NCBI RefSeq assembly: GCF_012070565.1
Contig: NZ_JAAQRO010000030.1
Span: 124,001 to 188,000 of the forward strand
Direction of reading: 5' to 3'
Source of the DNA: Anaerosporobacter faecicola
GTDB lineage: Bacteria > Bacillota > Clostridia > Lachnospirales > Lachnospiraceae
Length of the DNA: 64,000 nt
Part shown: positions 34,028 to 42,548 of the stretch, piece by piece
Layout: each line of letters opens with the position of its first letter
Position numbering within the stretch: position 1 is the stretch's first letter
The notes under the pieces: generated by a model
What the model was told of the DNA's origin: nothing
Seen by the model: the letters and a program-made list of their open reading frames with translations, nothing else
The model's database searches: none
Translations under genes and position numbers: made by a program

Positions 34028-34056
34028 ATTATAGCATGTTAGATTGTTGTTAGCAA
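34028..34056 (-). promoter_or_regulatory. Promoter of leader peptide / APH gene
   Basis: On the minus strand TTGCTA and TATAAT are separated by 17 bases. The start of transcription would be near 34020, about 40 bases before the leader peptide. Confidence 0.65.
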
Positions 34057-34224
34057 GGAATAATTCAGTACCGGATATAGGAATTAGAATATGATATATT
34101 GCTAACCCTGCCGTGATATGACTTCCATTTAATGTTTCTACTGTTGAACAATCATATAAGTCGATAATTGTAAAAATTGAGTATGGATCCATCGTTTCCT
34201 GATAATAGGAATAAGAAAAAAGGG

Positions 34225-34253
34225 TTGACTTTTATAAAGCTAAAAGTTAAAAT
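34225..34253 (+). promoter_or_regulatory. Promoter of MarR-MATE operon
   Basis: TTGACT and TAAAAT are separated by exactly 17 bases. Directly downstream, TAGTTTCAT (34253-34261) and ATGAAACTA (34282-34290) form an inverted repeat that could be the operator for the MarR protein encoded next. Confidence 0.65.
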
Positions 34254-34290
34254 AGTTTCATTGCTCACTAATTGGTGTCATATGAAACTA
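34253..34290 (+). promoter_or_regulatory. Inverted repeat, candidate MarR operator
   Basis: Nine-base arms TAGTTTCAT and ATGAAACTA are separated by 20 bases and start at the -10 box. The position suits repression by the adjacent MarR product, though the spacer is long for a single MarR dimer. Confidence 0.4.
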
Positions 34291-34320
34291 ATATTATAAC
34301 TAAATGTAAAGGGAGAAGCT

Positions 34321-34773
34321 ATGGAAAAATTAAACAAGCTTTTAGGAATAACAGCTAGGAAAAGCCAAGTCTATTATGGAAATGAATTAGCTGACTTAGA
34401 TATATCTACAGGGCAATATATGTTTATTGTATCCATTTGCGAAAATGCTGGATTGTCTCAAGAAGAGTTAGGTGAAAAAATCGGTATCAATAAGAGTACC
34501 GTTGCCAAAGTAATCGCGCAGTTAAAGCAAGATGGCTATGTTGTGCGCGAGGTAGATGAGCTTGACAAACGAGGATATAAATTATATCCAACCGAAAAGG
34601 CGAAAGACGTATATCCTAAAATTGTTGAAATATTGGATCAATGGAAGGAGTATTTAGTCATGGGCCTGACAGATGAGGAAATTACAACATTACTTACATT
34701 GATGACTAAGGTTGAAAGCAATGCAAGAAAATATTCAAAAATAAATAGGAGAAACAAAGATGAATTTAAATAA
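34321..34773 (+). CDS. MarR-family transcriptional regulator
   Basis: This 150-aa protein has the winged-helix layout LSQEELGEKIGINKSTVAKVIAQLKQDGYVVREVDELDKRGYKLYPTEKAK, with the D-x-R wing replaced by DKRGY. MarR proteins repress adjacent efflux genes until a ligand binds. Here the gene overlaps the MATE transporter gene by 14 bases, so the pair is an operon. The ATG follows AAGGGAGAAGCT. Confidence 0.9.
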   Translation: MEKLNKLLGITARKSQVYYGNELADLDISTGQYMFIVSICENAGLSQEELGEKIGINKSTVAKVIAQLKQDGYVVREVDELDKRGYKLYPTEKAKDVYPKIVEILDQWKEYLVMGLTDEEITTLLTLMTKVESNARKYSKINRRNKDEFK

Positions 34774-36199
34774 TCAAGAAACTTTAAATCCAATGGCGAC
34801 AGAACCGATTAAAAAGTTACTTTTAAAATTTTCGATTCCATGTATTATATCAATGCTTGTAAGTGCCTTATATAATATTGTGGATCAGGTTTTTATTGGT
34901 CAAGGGGTAGGATATTTAGGGAATGCAGCTACGAGTGTAGCCTTTCCACTTGTTGTCATTGCTCTAGCATTAGCGCTGATGATTGGTGATGGTGGTGGTG
35001 CATTCTTTAGTTTAAAAGTCGGTGAAGATGATAAAGAAGCAACAGGAAGTATTGTTGGAAATGTAGTAAGTATGTTATTCATTGCAGGTATCGTATTAGC
35101 AATTGTAAGTAGTGTCTTTTTAGAAGAGATATTGGTTATGTTTGGTGCTACAAAAGCAGTTATGCCATATGCAGTTGACTATACGAGAATTATTGCAATA
35201 GGCTTACCTTTTGCAATCTTTGGAACAGGATTCAACTCAGTAATTCGTGCAGACGGTAATCCGAAGTATGCAGCGATTTCAATGTTAAGCGGTGCTCTTT
35301 TAAATACGGTACTAGATCCAATCTTTATTTTTGTATTTAAAATGGGGGTACAGGGTGCAGCGATTGCTACAATTATTGGACAGATCGTTTCGGCAGTATT
35401 GGCATTTTTATATCTAAGAAGATTCAATAACATTACCTTTTCATACAAAAATCTAAAAATGAAATGGCAAATCTGTAAGACTACCATGTTATTTGGTATT
35501 TCAAGTCTTTTTACACAACTATCCATTGCAGTGGTAGCTATCTGTACGAATAATGTATTAACAAAGTACGGTGCAACATCCATTTATGGAAAAGAGATTC
35601 CATTATCCGTATTCGGTATTGTGACAAAAGTAAATCAAATCGTATTATCCGTTTTACTTGGTATTGCTGTTGGTGCTCAGCCAATCTATGGATTTAACTA
35701 TGGAGCTGGAAAATTAAAACGTGTAAAAGAAACCTATAAATTGGCATTAATAAGTTCAGTGATTATTTCTATGGTCGGAGTATTCTTCTTTGAAGTATTT
35801 CCGCAGCAGATTATCAATATATTTGGTGCTGGAGATGCATTGTATAATGAATTTGCAGTAATGTACTTTCGAATCTTTTTGGTATTCATAGCATTTAATG
35901 GAGTTCAGATTGTATGTACAATATTCTTCCAAGCGATAGGGCAATCTGGTCATGCGGCAATCCTATCTCTTTCAAGACAGATTATCTTCTACTTGCCATT
36001 TTTATTTATCTTACCTAGATTTGTAGGAATTAAAGGTGCATTATATGCAGGACCAATCGCTGATTTATTAGCATTTATCTTATCTGCTATTTTTATGGTG
36101 ATTAAATGGAAGAATATGAATCTACAGATACAAAAGAATGGAGACTCACAAGAAACGGTATATGAAGAATTCGAGAATGATTCCTGTCTTGTGGAATAA
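34760..36199 (+). CDS. MATE-family multidrug efflux transporter
   Basis: This 479-aa protein has about 12 membrane helices in two related halves, with PCIISMLVSALYNIVDQVFIG near the N-terminus and AILSLSRQIIFYLPFLFILP in the second half, both characteristic of MATE (MepA-like) exporters. These use Na+ or H+ gradients to export cationic drugs. Translation is coupled to the MarR gene by overlap. A 19-bp hairpin terminator follows. Confidence 0.9.
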   Translation: MNLNNQETLNPMATEPIKKLLLKFSIPCIISMLVSALYNIVDQVFIGQGVGYLGNAATSVAFPLVVIALALALMIGDGGGAFFSLKVGEDDKEATGSIVGNVVSMLFIAGIVLAIVSSVFLEEILVMFGATKAVMPYAVDYTRIIAIGLPFAIFGTGFNSVIRADGNPKYAAISMLSGALLNTVLDPIFIFVFKMGVQGAAIATIIGQIVSAVLAFLYLRRFNNITFSYKNLKMKWQICKTTMLFGISSLFTQLSIAVVAICTNNVLTKYGATSIYGKEIPLSVFGIVTKVNQIVLSVLLGIAVGAQPIYGFNYGAGKLKRVKETYKLALISSVIISMVGVFFFEVFPQQIINIFGAGDALYNEFAVMYFRIFLVFIAFNGVQIVCTIFFQAIGQSGHAAILSLSRQIIFYLPFLFILPRFVGIKGALYAGPIADLLAFILSAIFMVIKWKNMNLQIQKNGDSQETVYEEFENDSCLVE

Positions 36200-36275
36200 G
36201 TAGAATAGGTATTTTAGTATGATAAATAAGTAGAGTTTTACAAATTATAGAATATGAATAAATAAATTGAATTTT

Positions 36276-36318
36276 AAAGAGCGAATATTTCTTAAAATGT
36301 AAGAAATATTTGCTCTTT
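36276..36318. terminator. 19-bp hairpin terminator after MATE gene
   Basis: AAAGAGCGAATATTTCTTA pairs perfectly with TAAGAAATATTTGCTCTTT over a 5-base loop. The flanks are T- and A-rich on both sides. Confidence 0.85.
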
Positions 36319-36464
36319 AACTATATAATTTTAGATCAAAAATGGAGTAGCATAAATTAGATGTAGAACATGATAACATAAAGAAGTAAAATGAAAATAA
36401 GTACAAAGTAATTCGATGAAAAAGTAAGAGCCATAGTCAATTCTAAACGTAGACTTTAATTTAT

Positions 36465-36503
36465 GTAAAACTCTCCTTTAGATACGATACGGGGAACCGT
36501 ATC
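36465..36503 (+). repeat. Structured repeat copy H (5' half canonical)
   Basis: GATACGG-GGAA-CCGTATC is a perfect stem with a GNRA-type GGAA loop. The 5' flank GTAAAACTCTCC is present, but the 3' part AAGTAGGGG is absent. That 5' flank complements the 3' flank of copy B (one G-U pair). Confidence 0.8.
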
Positions 36504-36569
36504 AGAAAATTAAATTTGTTTGTAAGATTATTTGATTTGACTAGTCTAATAAAGGAAAGGAGTGAAAAA

Positions 36570-37064
36570 GTGACAAATGCAGAATTTGAAGAAATCTATA
36601 ACAGATATTTTAGCATCGTACACAAATATCTATTGGGACTAAGTAAAAATGAGCATCTTGCAGAAGAAATGACAAGTGAGACATTCTTCAAAGCAATGAA
36701 TGCCATTGAACAATTTGATGGACGATGTGAAATTACGACATGGTTATGTCAGATTGCAAAGAATTCCTATTATACGTATCTACAAAAGAATAAGAAAATG
36801 GAGCTTAGTGATACAATACCAGAACAAATGGAGTGTAGAGCAAGGACGATCGAAGAACTTATGGTGGATCAAGATGCGGTAATGAGGATTCATGGAATAC
36901 TACATAAAATAAAAGAACCATATAAAGAAGTATTCATGTTGCGAGTCTTTGGAGAACTAAGCTTTCATCAGATAGGAGCAATATTTCAGAAAACAGAGAA
37001 CTGGGCATGTGTAACCTATCATCGTGCAAGGATGCAGATTGAAAAGGAAATGGGGGAATATTAA
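36570..37064 (+). CDS. ECF-type RNA polymerase sigma factor
   Basis: The GTG start at 36570 is set by GGAAAGGAGTG (164 aa); the frame is open further upstream but has no ribosome site. Region 2 is seen in FEEIYNRYFSIVHKYLLGLSKNEHLAEEMTSETF and TTWLCQIAKNSYY. Region 4 is seen in MLRVFGELSFHQIGAIFQKTENWACVTYHRARMQI. It overlaps the anti-sigma gene by one base. Repeat copy H sits about 65 bases upstream of the start. Confidence 0.9.
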   Translation: MTNAEFEEIYNRYFSIVHKYLLGLSKNEHLAEEMTSETFFKAMNAIEQFDGRCEITTWLCQIAKNSYYTYLQKNKKMELSDTIPEQMECRARTIEELMVDQDAVMRIHGILHKIKEPYKEVFMLRVFGELSFHQIGAIFQKTENWACVTYHRARMQIEKEMGEY

Positions 37065-37948
37065 TGAAAGTATCATGTAATGTAATAAAAGATATTATGC
37101 CTCTTTATGTCGAGGAGTTAGCAAGTCAGGATAGTATTCAAATGATTGAAGAGCATATGAAAAGTTGTGAAATGTGTAAAGAAGAGTTAGAAAGAATGAA
37201 AAAAGGACAGATGCATATTGTAGATAAAGAGAAGGCAGAACGTTCATTACAGTCCGTTAAGAAAACGATAAAAAATAAAAGAAGCAGAGCAATTGCATTT
37301 TTTTCGCTGCTTGTATTCGTTGTCATGTTGACCGTATTTTCTTATGTCGTTAGCCCTATTTATATCTCTTACGAAGAAAGTGGAATGGAGATCGATACAA
37401 GGGAGGATGGAAAATTAACAATCCATTTTTCAGAAGGAGTAACGGGTTTTCGTATAGAGAAAGGATATTGGGATTCCTATCCAGATGCGAATGTAAAAGA
37501 AATAATCGTATGGACGTCTTTGTGGGATCAATATTTAAAAAAGCCATCCGCAGAGTTAACCGTATCTGCAGATACCGATGTGCTTATATTTGACGATTAT
37601 GCAGAGGATGGCGAGATGAAAATGGTCTATCCAAGGGAGGGACAAAAAAGCACTGGAGGTGGAGTGGTACTGAAAAGAAATATTTTAAAAGCGTATTTAA
37701 TGCTTGCTGTGCTACTAACAATCGTTCTTGCCATAGTGTGTCTCCTAGTACGTAAACATCGTAAGGTATTTCAGGTTGTATGGAAGATATGCATGATTCC
37801 AGTAGCATATAGCTTAAGCTCATTATTGCAGTTTGGAAATCTATCATCCTATGAATTATCCAATACATTTTATACAATCATCCTGTGCGGCTGTGCGATT
37901 TATGCAATACTTCTGTTAGCAGGTGGACGAGATAGATGGTTAAGTTAA
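37064..37948 (+). CDS. Membrane anti-sigma factor with zinc-finger domain
   Basis: This 294-aa protein starts with an anti-sigma zinc finger: H31 and the C-x2-C pair of EEHMKSCEMCKEELE, near residues 29-43. A membrane helix follows (about 78-98), then an extracytoplasmic domain (100-205) and further hydrophobic helices near the C-terminus. It overlaps the sigma gene by one base and should hold that sigma factor at the membrane. The signal is unknown. Confidence 0.8.
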   Translation: MKVSCNVIKDIMPLYVEELASQDSIQMIEEHMKSCEMCKEELERMKKGQMHIVDKEKAERSLQSVKKTIKNKRSRAIAFFSLLVFVVMLTVFSYVVSPIYISYEESGMEIDTREDGKLTIHFSEGVTGFRIEKGYWDSYPDANVKEIIVWTSLWDQYLKKPSAELTVSADTDVLIFDDYAEDGEMKMVYPREGQKSTGGGVVLKRNILKAYLMLAVLLTIVLAIVCLLVRKHRKVFQVVWKICMIPVAYSLSSLLQFGNLSSYELSNTFYTIILCGCAIYAILLLAGGRDRWLS

Positions 37949-38007
37949 AAGTACGCCTATGTGCAAAAAGTGAATGCAGTGATGGAAAGTCTTTCTGAAT
38001 AGAGAAA

Positions 38008-38036
38008 GACTATCCATCATTTTTGTATGATGGATA
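38008..38036. terminator. Hairpin at 3' end of homoserine dehydrogenase gene
   Basis: CTATCCATCAT pairs with ATGATGGATAG over a short T-rich loop, overlapping the last codons of the minus-strand gene and facing the anti-sigma gene. A second, imperfect hairpin (AGTCTTTCT/AGAAAGACT) lies just upstream. Confidence 0.5.
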
Positions 38037-38988
38037 GTAAGTCATCAATCATCACAGTCGCAGTTGGATTATCGCCAGCCCCTTGCCCATAGAATGCACG
38101 AAGACCTGATCGGGTACCTTCTGTGCAGATGATATTGTACGTATCGTTTACACAATTCAAGATACTATCTTCAGAGATTCGTTTTGGTTCAACACTTATT
38201 TTTAGTTCACCATTACTTTCTAGGCTTGCTGATGCTATCTGTTTGAATACCTCATGACATTTTTTCGCTTCCATAATCATATCTGGCGTAATTGAACGTA
38301 TGCTTACGCGACGGACTTGGTTGATAGAAATGGAACGCCCCATCGTTTCCTGTACAAGCAGAGTAAGTTTATATGCTGCATCAAGCCCATCTACATCTTC
38401 AGTAGAATTATTTTCTGTATAGCCTGCCTTTTTTGCTAGTTCAAGAGCCATTTGATAACTCATATTGTCTGAAGTCATTTTGGACAAAATATAGTTCGAG
38501 GTAGCATTTAAAATACCGTATACTTTATGAATCTGTTCGCCGTAAGAACTGTTCTGTATGGACTGGATAATTGGAATACCGCCACCGACAGTTGCTTCGA
38601 AATGTATAGTTCGTCGATAGGTATTTGCAACAGATAGAATTTCGTTTCGATAAAGAGAAAGACATTTTTTGCTTGCCATAATGATATCTTTTCCATTTTT
38701 TAATAACTGAAGTATGTAACTTTTTGTTAACAAAACACCATTTCCACCCATACATTCAAAACATATCTGAATCTGTGGATCGTAAACCAAATCATCAATA
38801 TTCTCCGTTAAGTATTTGGAATCAATTAAGACAGAACGCGGTTTCTTTTTGTTATGGACCAAGACTTTTCTTACTTGCACATCAATGCCATACTTGTCCA
38901 TCCAAGTTTCATGATTTTCCTGAAGTATTTCATAAACTTTGCTTCCTACCACACCAAAGCCTAGAAACGCAACGCTATATATTCTCAT
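38017..38988 (-). CDS. hom: Homoserine dehydrogenase
   Basis: This 323-aa protein has the NAD(P)-binding motif AFLGFGVVGSKVYE, MASKKCLSL, and the catalytic-domain motif TVGGGIPIIQSIQNSS...GILNATSNYILSKM (consensus GILNGTTNYIL). Homoserine dehydrogenase reduces aspartate semialdehyde to homoserine for Met, Thr and Ile synthesis. It lacks the C-terminal ACT domain of the ~430-aa regulated forms. It is transcribed divergently from a LysR gene, which probably controls it, rather than from a thr operon. The RBS is AGGAGGGG. A homologue of altered specificity is possible. Confidence 0.75.
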   Translation of the reverse strand: MRIYSVAFLGFGVVGSKVYEILQENHETWMDKYGIDVQVRKVLVHNKKKPRSVLIDSKYLTENIDDLVYDPQIQICFECMGGNGVLLTKSYILQLLKNGKDIIMASKKCLSLYRNEILSVANTYRRTIHFEATVGGGIPIIQSIQNSSYGEQIHKVYGILNATSNYILSKMTSDNMSYQMALELAKKAGYTENNSTEDVDGLDAAYKLTLLVQETMGRSISINQVRRVSIRSITPDMIMEAKKCHEVFKQIASASLESNGELKISVEPKRISEDSILNCVNDTYNIICTEGTRSGLRAFYGQGAGDNPTATVMIDDLLSIIQK

Positions 38989-39110
38989 ATCGAACCCCTC
39001 CTAAATTTATGTTTACTGTATCTTGTTAGAAGTGTATCATAGAATTAAGTATAAGAAAAATTCATAGAATTGATAGGTTGGTTCAATAATTTTGATAGGA
39101 GGGTAACTAC

Positions 39111-39992
39111 ATGGAATTGCGTAATATCAATTCATTTCTAAAGCTTGCGGAAGTTTTAAGCTTTTCAAAGACTGCAGAACTATTAGGCTACAGCCAGTCG
39201 AATATTACAATGCAGATGAAACAATTAGAAACGGAACTGGGAATACAGCTTTTTGACCGTATCGGAAAGTCGGTTCAGTTAACGCAGGAAGGGAAAATTT
39301 TCAGACAATATGCGTTGGAAGCAGTCAATAGCCTTGAAACAGGTATTGCTGCATTATCTAAAGAACCACAGCCTTGTGGTGAGTTAAGAATTGGTTTGTT
39401 GGAATCGCTTTGTATTACATATCTTCCCGAACTTATCACCAGCTATCATCAACAATATCCTCTTGTCAATACGATCATAAAAATTGGTACCGTAGAACAA
39501 TTGGAACGTATGTTAAATCATAACGAGATTGATTTAATGTGGATCTATAATCCGTTGCAGCAATATCCGGATTGGAACAATGCATTCACCTATCCCAATC
39601 CCATTCATATTATTGCATCGCCGGAATCTCCATATCGTGGCAGACAGCTGAAACTTTGTGATTTACAGAATGAAACGTTTATTCTGACAGAAAGCAATTG
39701 TAGTTACCGCAACTGCTTTTCAACAATAATGAGACAAAAAGAAGTGTCGTATCAATTATTTCTTGAGATTGGTAACACAGAGATTATCAAACGTTTTGTT
39801 GTTTCAGGAATCGCATTATCGATACTTCCAGAATTCACCATACAACATGAGATAAGAAATAACTTAATAATAAGTTTGGACGTGGAAGACTTCCAAGTAA
39901 CCATGTATGGTCAGGTGTTTTATCATAAACGAAAAATGTTTACGCCAGCAATGCAGACATTTATTGAATCAATCAAACAAGTTTTCTCTTAG
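39111..39992 (+). CDS. LysR-family transcriptional regulator
   Basis: This 293-aa protein has an N-terminal HTH (FLKLAEVLSFSKTAELLGYSQSNITMQMKQLETELGIQLFDRIGKSVQLTQEG) and a C-terminal periplasmic-binding-like effector domain (about 90-290). The divergent arrangement with homoserine dehydrogenase suggests it regulates that gene from the 122-base shared gap. The ribosome site AGGAGGGTAACTAC is strong. Confidence 0.9.
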   Translation: MELRNINSFLKLAEVLSFSKTAELLGYSQSNITMQMKQLETELGIQLFDRIGKSVQLTQEGKIFRQYALEAVNSLETGIAALSKEPQPCGELRIGLLESLCITYLPELITSYHQQYPLVNTIIKIGTVEQLERMLNHNEIDLMWIYNPLQQYPDWNNAFTYPNPIHIIASPESPYRGRQLKLCDLQNETFILTESNCSYRNCFSTIMRQKEVSYQLFLEIGNTEIIKRFVVSGIALSILPEFTIQHEIRNNLIISLDVEDFQVTMYGQVFYHKRKMFTPAMQTFIESIKQVFS

Positions 39993-40054
39993 AATTTTAG
40001 GAATCATCCTTGTTGGATTAGAAGCAATGAACTAGTAAAATTTATAACGAAAAC

Positions 40055-40101
40055 AAAAGCTCCCATCAATCTTGACCAAAATTTGATTGATGGGAGCTTT
40101 T
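40055..40101. terminator. Terminator after LysR gene
   Basis: AAAAGCTCCCATCAATC pairs perfectly with GATTGATGGGAGCTTTT over a 13-base loop. Confidence 0.85.
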
Positions 40102-40259
40102 ACATAGATCTTATGAAGCTTGACGTAAGGAATCAAGTGGTTGCTAGAGAATGGATTTTGCAGTAAGATGGAAATATACTGAAGAGGCAAGTAATGAAAT
40201 TCAAAGAAATAAAACAGAGAACCCCAATATTAAAAGCAAAACAGGAGAGGAGAGCAATT

Positions 40260-41120
40260 ATGAATTGGATAGATATATCGGAGGAATATACATTACAAGT
40301 TGCTCAATTGATTGGAATGATTGATGCAGGAGAACGCAGAATGTACGAATATGGAGAACAGGATGAGGAGTTTCATGGTTTCCTATGCAATAAAATGCTT
40401 GTAAATGAAAAGGAAACAGTGATTGGAGTTATCAGTGCACAGAATTATAGTGATTATCTACATATTAGTGTTTGCTTTAAAGAGGATTTACCAACAGAGG
40501 CATATGATGTAACAAGGGTGTTATTATGTGAACTGATTTCTGCGGCGTCAGGAAATACAAGAATATGGAGTAGGAGAGAAAATGTAAATCTAATCAGTTT
40601 ATTGTATGATATGTATCAGGTGAAACCGGATTTTGCTTCTCGTGAAATGAGTATATCAAAAAAAGAATTTAAAAAATGGGAAAGACCATCGATTTTGTCG
40701 GATTATGTAATGCGTGAATATGAAGCAGAGCATCATATGGATTATATCAATTTATTGGATATAAATATGTGGCATGTAACAGAACCTGGTACACATCCAT
40801 ACTTAGATGACGCAAAATATTTGGAAACATATTTTCATGAATTAAGTCTGCAGAAGCGTTTTCACGCGTTATGGAAACAAGAGCGTCTAATTGGAATCTG
40901 TTATACGGATGGAAGGGAAATTGATACAATTGTAGTGGATGAGATGGAGCGAGGCAAAGATTTGGGATACTATCTTCTCTATACGGGGTTAGAGAGTGTA
41001 TTCAAAAACAATGAATATGATCTGTTTTTATATGTTGTAGATGGTAATAACAATGCGCTTGGATTCTATCAGCATTGTGGAATGCGTTGTACCGCTCATA
41101 GTGTAAGAATTTGTGTATAA
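40260..41120 (+). CDS. GNAT acetyltransferase, 286 aa
   Basis: The start at ATG 40260 is chosen for AGGAGAGGAG upstream; an ATG at 40194 has none. The C-terminal part carries the GNAT pattern IDTIVVDEMERGKDLGYYLL (acetyl-CoA loop) and NNALGFYQHCGM. The N-terminal half is an additional, degenerate domain of similar size, as in tandem GNATs. The substrate is unknown. Confidence 0.7.
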   Translation: MNWIDISEEYTLQVAQLIGMIDAGERRMYEYGEQDEEFHGFLCNKMLVNEKETVIGVISAQNYSDYLHISVCFKEDLPTEAYDVTRVLLCELISAASGNTRIWSRRENVNLISLLYDMYQVKPDFASREMSISKKEFKKWERPSILSDYVMREYEAEHHMDYINLLDINMWHVTEPGTHPYLDDAKYLETYFHELSLQKRFHALWKQERLIGICYTDGREIDTIVVDEMERGKDLGYYLLYTGLESVFKNNEYDLFLYVVDGNNNALGFYQHCGMRCTAHSVRICV

Positions 41121-41282
41121 TACGCCGGGAGTATTATTGACTTTCGATATGGGGATAAACAAAACATCTATATTGAAGAACGCAGAACAAACGAATATAA
41201 TAGAAGTATGATGCTAGGAAAAAAAGGTCATTTCAAAATCTACTTTTAGCATTTACATCATAATATACATTAAGATAAAGAA

Positions 41283-42467
41283 ATGAGGAATATCGTGAAG
41301 AATATAGTGAAGAAAAAAGCGATGTACAAAAGCATAGTACTTCTATTTGTGTTGTTCTGCCTTATTGGTCAATATAATAAAGTATCTGCGGTAAAGAATG
41401 CGATTGTTGAAAAGAATCTTATCCTGATAAAAGATGAGTCATATGAATTAACGGCGGATCTAGATTATGAGGATGAGATGGAATATTATTGGGAGAGTAA
41501 AAATCCTGAGATTGCCGAAGTAGATGCGGATACCGGGGTTGTTAAGGCAATTGCTAAAGGAAAGACAACGGTGGAATTATATGTTGATGAGGAAATCGTA
41601 GGAACCTGTACGGTCAGAGTTGAGATACCGAGTTTAAATGTAAAGAAAAAAACAGTAGAGATTACCGATACGTTTCAGTTGACAGTGGGAAAAACAGAAC
41701 AAGAAGTATCGTATCACTCCGCCAAAAGCAGTATTGCAAAGGTTTCAGCGGATGGAGTCGTTACGGCGGTCAGCGCAGGCAGTACCAAGATAACTGCTAC
41801 ATTGTTCAATAAAACGACTAATACAAAAACAAAGTATACATGTACGGTGAAAGTGAAGAATACGAAATTAATTGCATTAACTTTTGATGATGGTCCAAGT
41901 ATCTATACGCCGATTGTCCTAGATGCATTAGAAAAGAATCAGGCAAAAGCAACATTTTTTGTTGTAGGGTCCCGAATTACAGATAAGACAAAGGGACATA
42001 TCAAAAGAGCAGAAGAGCTTGGATGTGAGATTGGAAATCATACCTATAGCCATATCAATATGTCATCAAGTTCATTAGAGAAAATCCAATCTGAAATCAA
42101 GAAAACAGACAAGAAGGTAAAATCTATAATCGGTAGTCCAACATATATCATGCGTCCGCCTTATGGAAGTCTTACAGAAAAGACGCAAAAAAACATAGAC
42201 AAAGCAATGGTGTTTTGGAATGTTGATACATTAGATTGGAAATATCGAAATACAGACTATGTAATTAATTATGTATTAGCAAATGCAAAAGACGGAGATA
42301 TTGTTTTAATGCATGATCTATATAAATCAACAGCCAATGCAGTAGATACTATAATAAGGGGACTTCAAGAGAAAGGTTTTAAGGTGGTTACAGTTAGCGA
42401 GTTAGCGCAGGCAAAAGGGAAAGAATTAGTATCAGGGAAGAAATATTATAGTTTTAAAAAATCGTGA
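41283..42467 (+). CDS. Secreted polysaccharide deacetylase with two Big_2 domains
   Basis: The product (394 aa from ATG 41283; a GTG at 41295 is better placed for the GAGGA site) has a signal peptide in the first 35 residues and two Big_2-like Ig domains (about 40-115 and 120-195). A NodB polysaccharide deacetylase domain follows (about 200-375), with the motifs LTFDDGP, IGNHTYSHIN, RPPYG, DTLDW and IVLMHD. Family members deacetylate peptidoglycan or other surface N-acetyl-glycans using a His-His-Asp metal site, all of which is present. It may harden the wall against lysozyme. Confidence 0.85.
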   Translation: MRNIVKNIVKKKAMYKSIVLLFVLFCLIGQYNKVSAVKNAIVEKNLILIKDESYELTADLDYEDEMEYYWESKNPEIAEVDADTGVVKAIAKGKTTVELYVDEEIVGTCTVRVEIPSLNVKKKTVEITDTFQLTVGKTEQEVSYHSAKSSIAKVSADGVVTAVSAGSTKITATLFNKTTNTKTKYTCTVKVKNTKLIALTFDDGPSIYTPIVLDALEKNQAKATFFVVGSRITDKTKGHIKRAEELGCEIGNHTYSHINMSSSSLEKIQSEIKKTDKKVKSIIGSPTYIMRPPYGSLTEKTQKNIDKAMVFWNVDTLDWKYRNTDYVINYVLANAKDGDIVLMHDLYKSTANAVDTIIRGLQEKGFKVVTVSELAQAKGKELVSGKKYYSFKKS

Positions 42468-42548
42468 TTACACTTTTTATTGCTATTTCCCAATAGGTAA
42501 GATAGTATTTATACTAGACTGAGTACATAGTAAAGGAGATCTATAAAA

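Larger units (their letters stand above)
36200..36569. other. Intergenic region with terminator and repeat copy H
   Basis: The MATE terminator (36276-36318) and repeat copy H (36465-36503) lie here. The remaining sequence is AT-rich without a gene. Confidence 0.5.

Noticed and set aside
33947..34192. 81-codon minus-strand frame
   Set aside because: A consensus promoter (34056-34028) lies inside it and only its last ten codons have a ribosome site; I call those the leader peptide instead.
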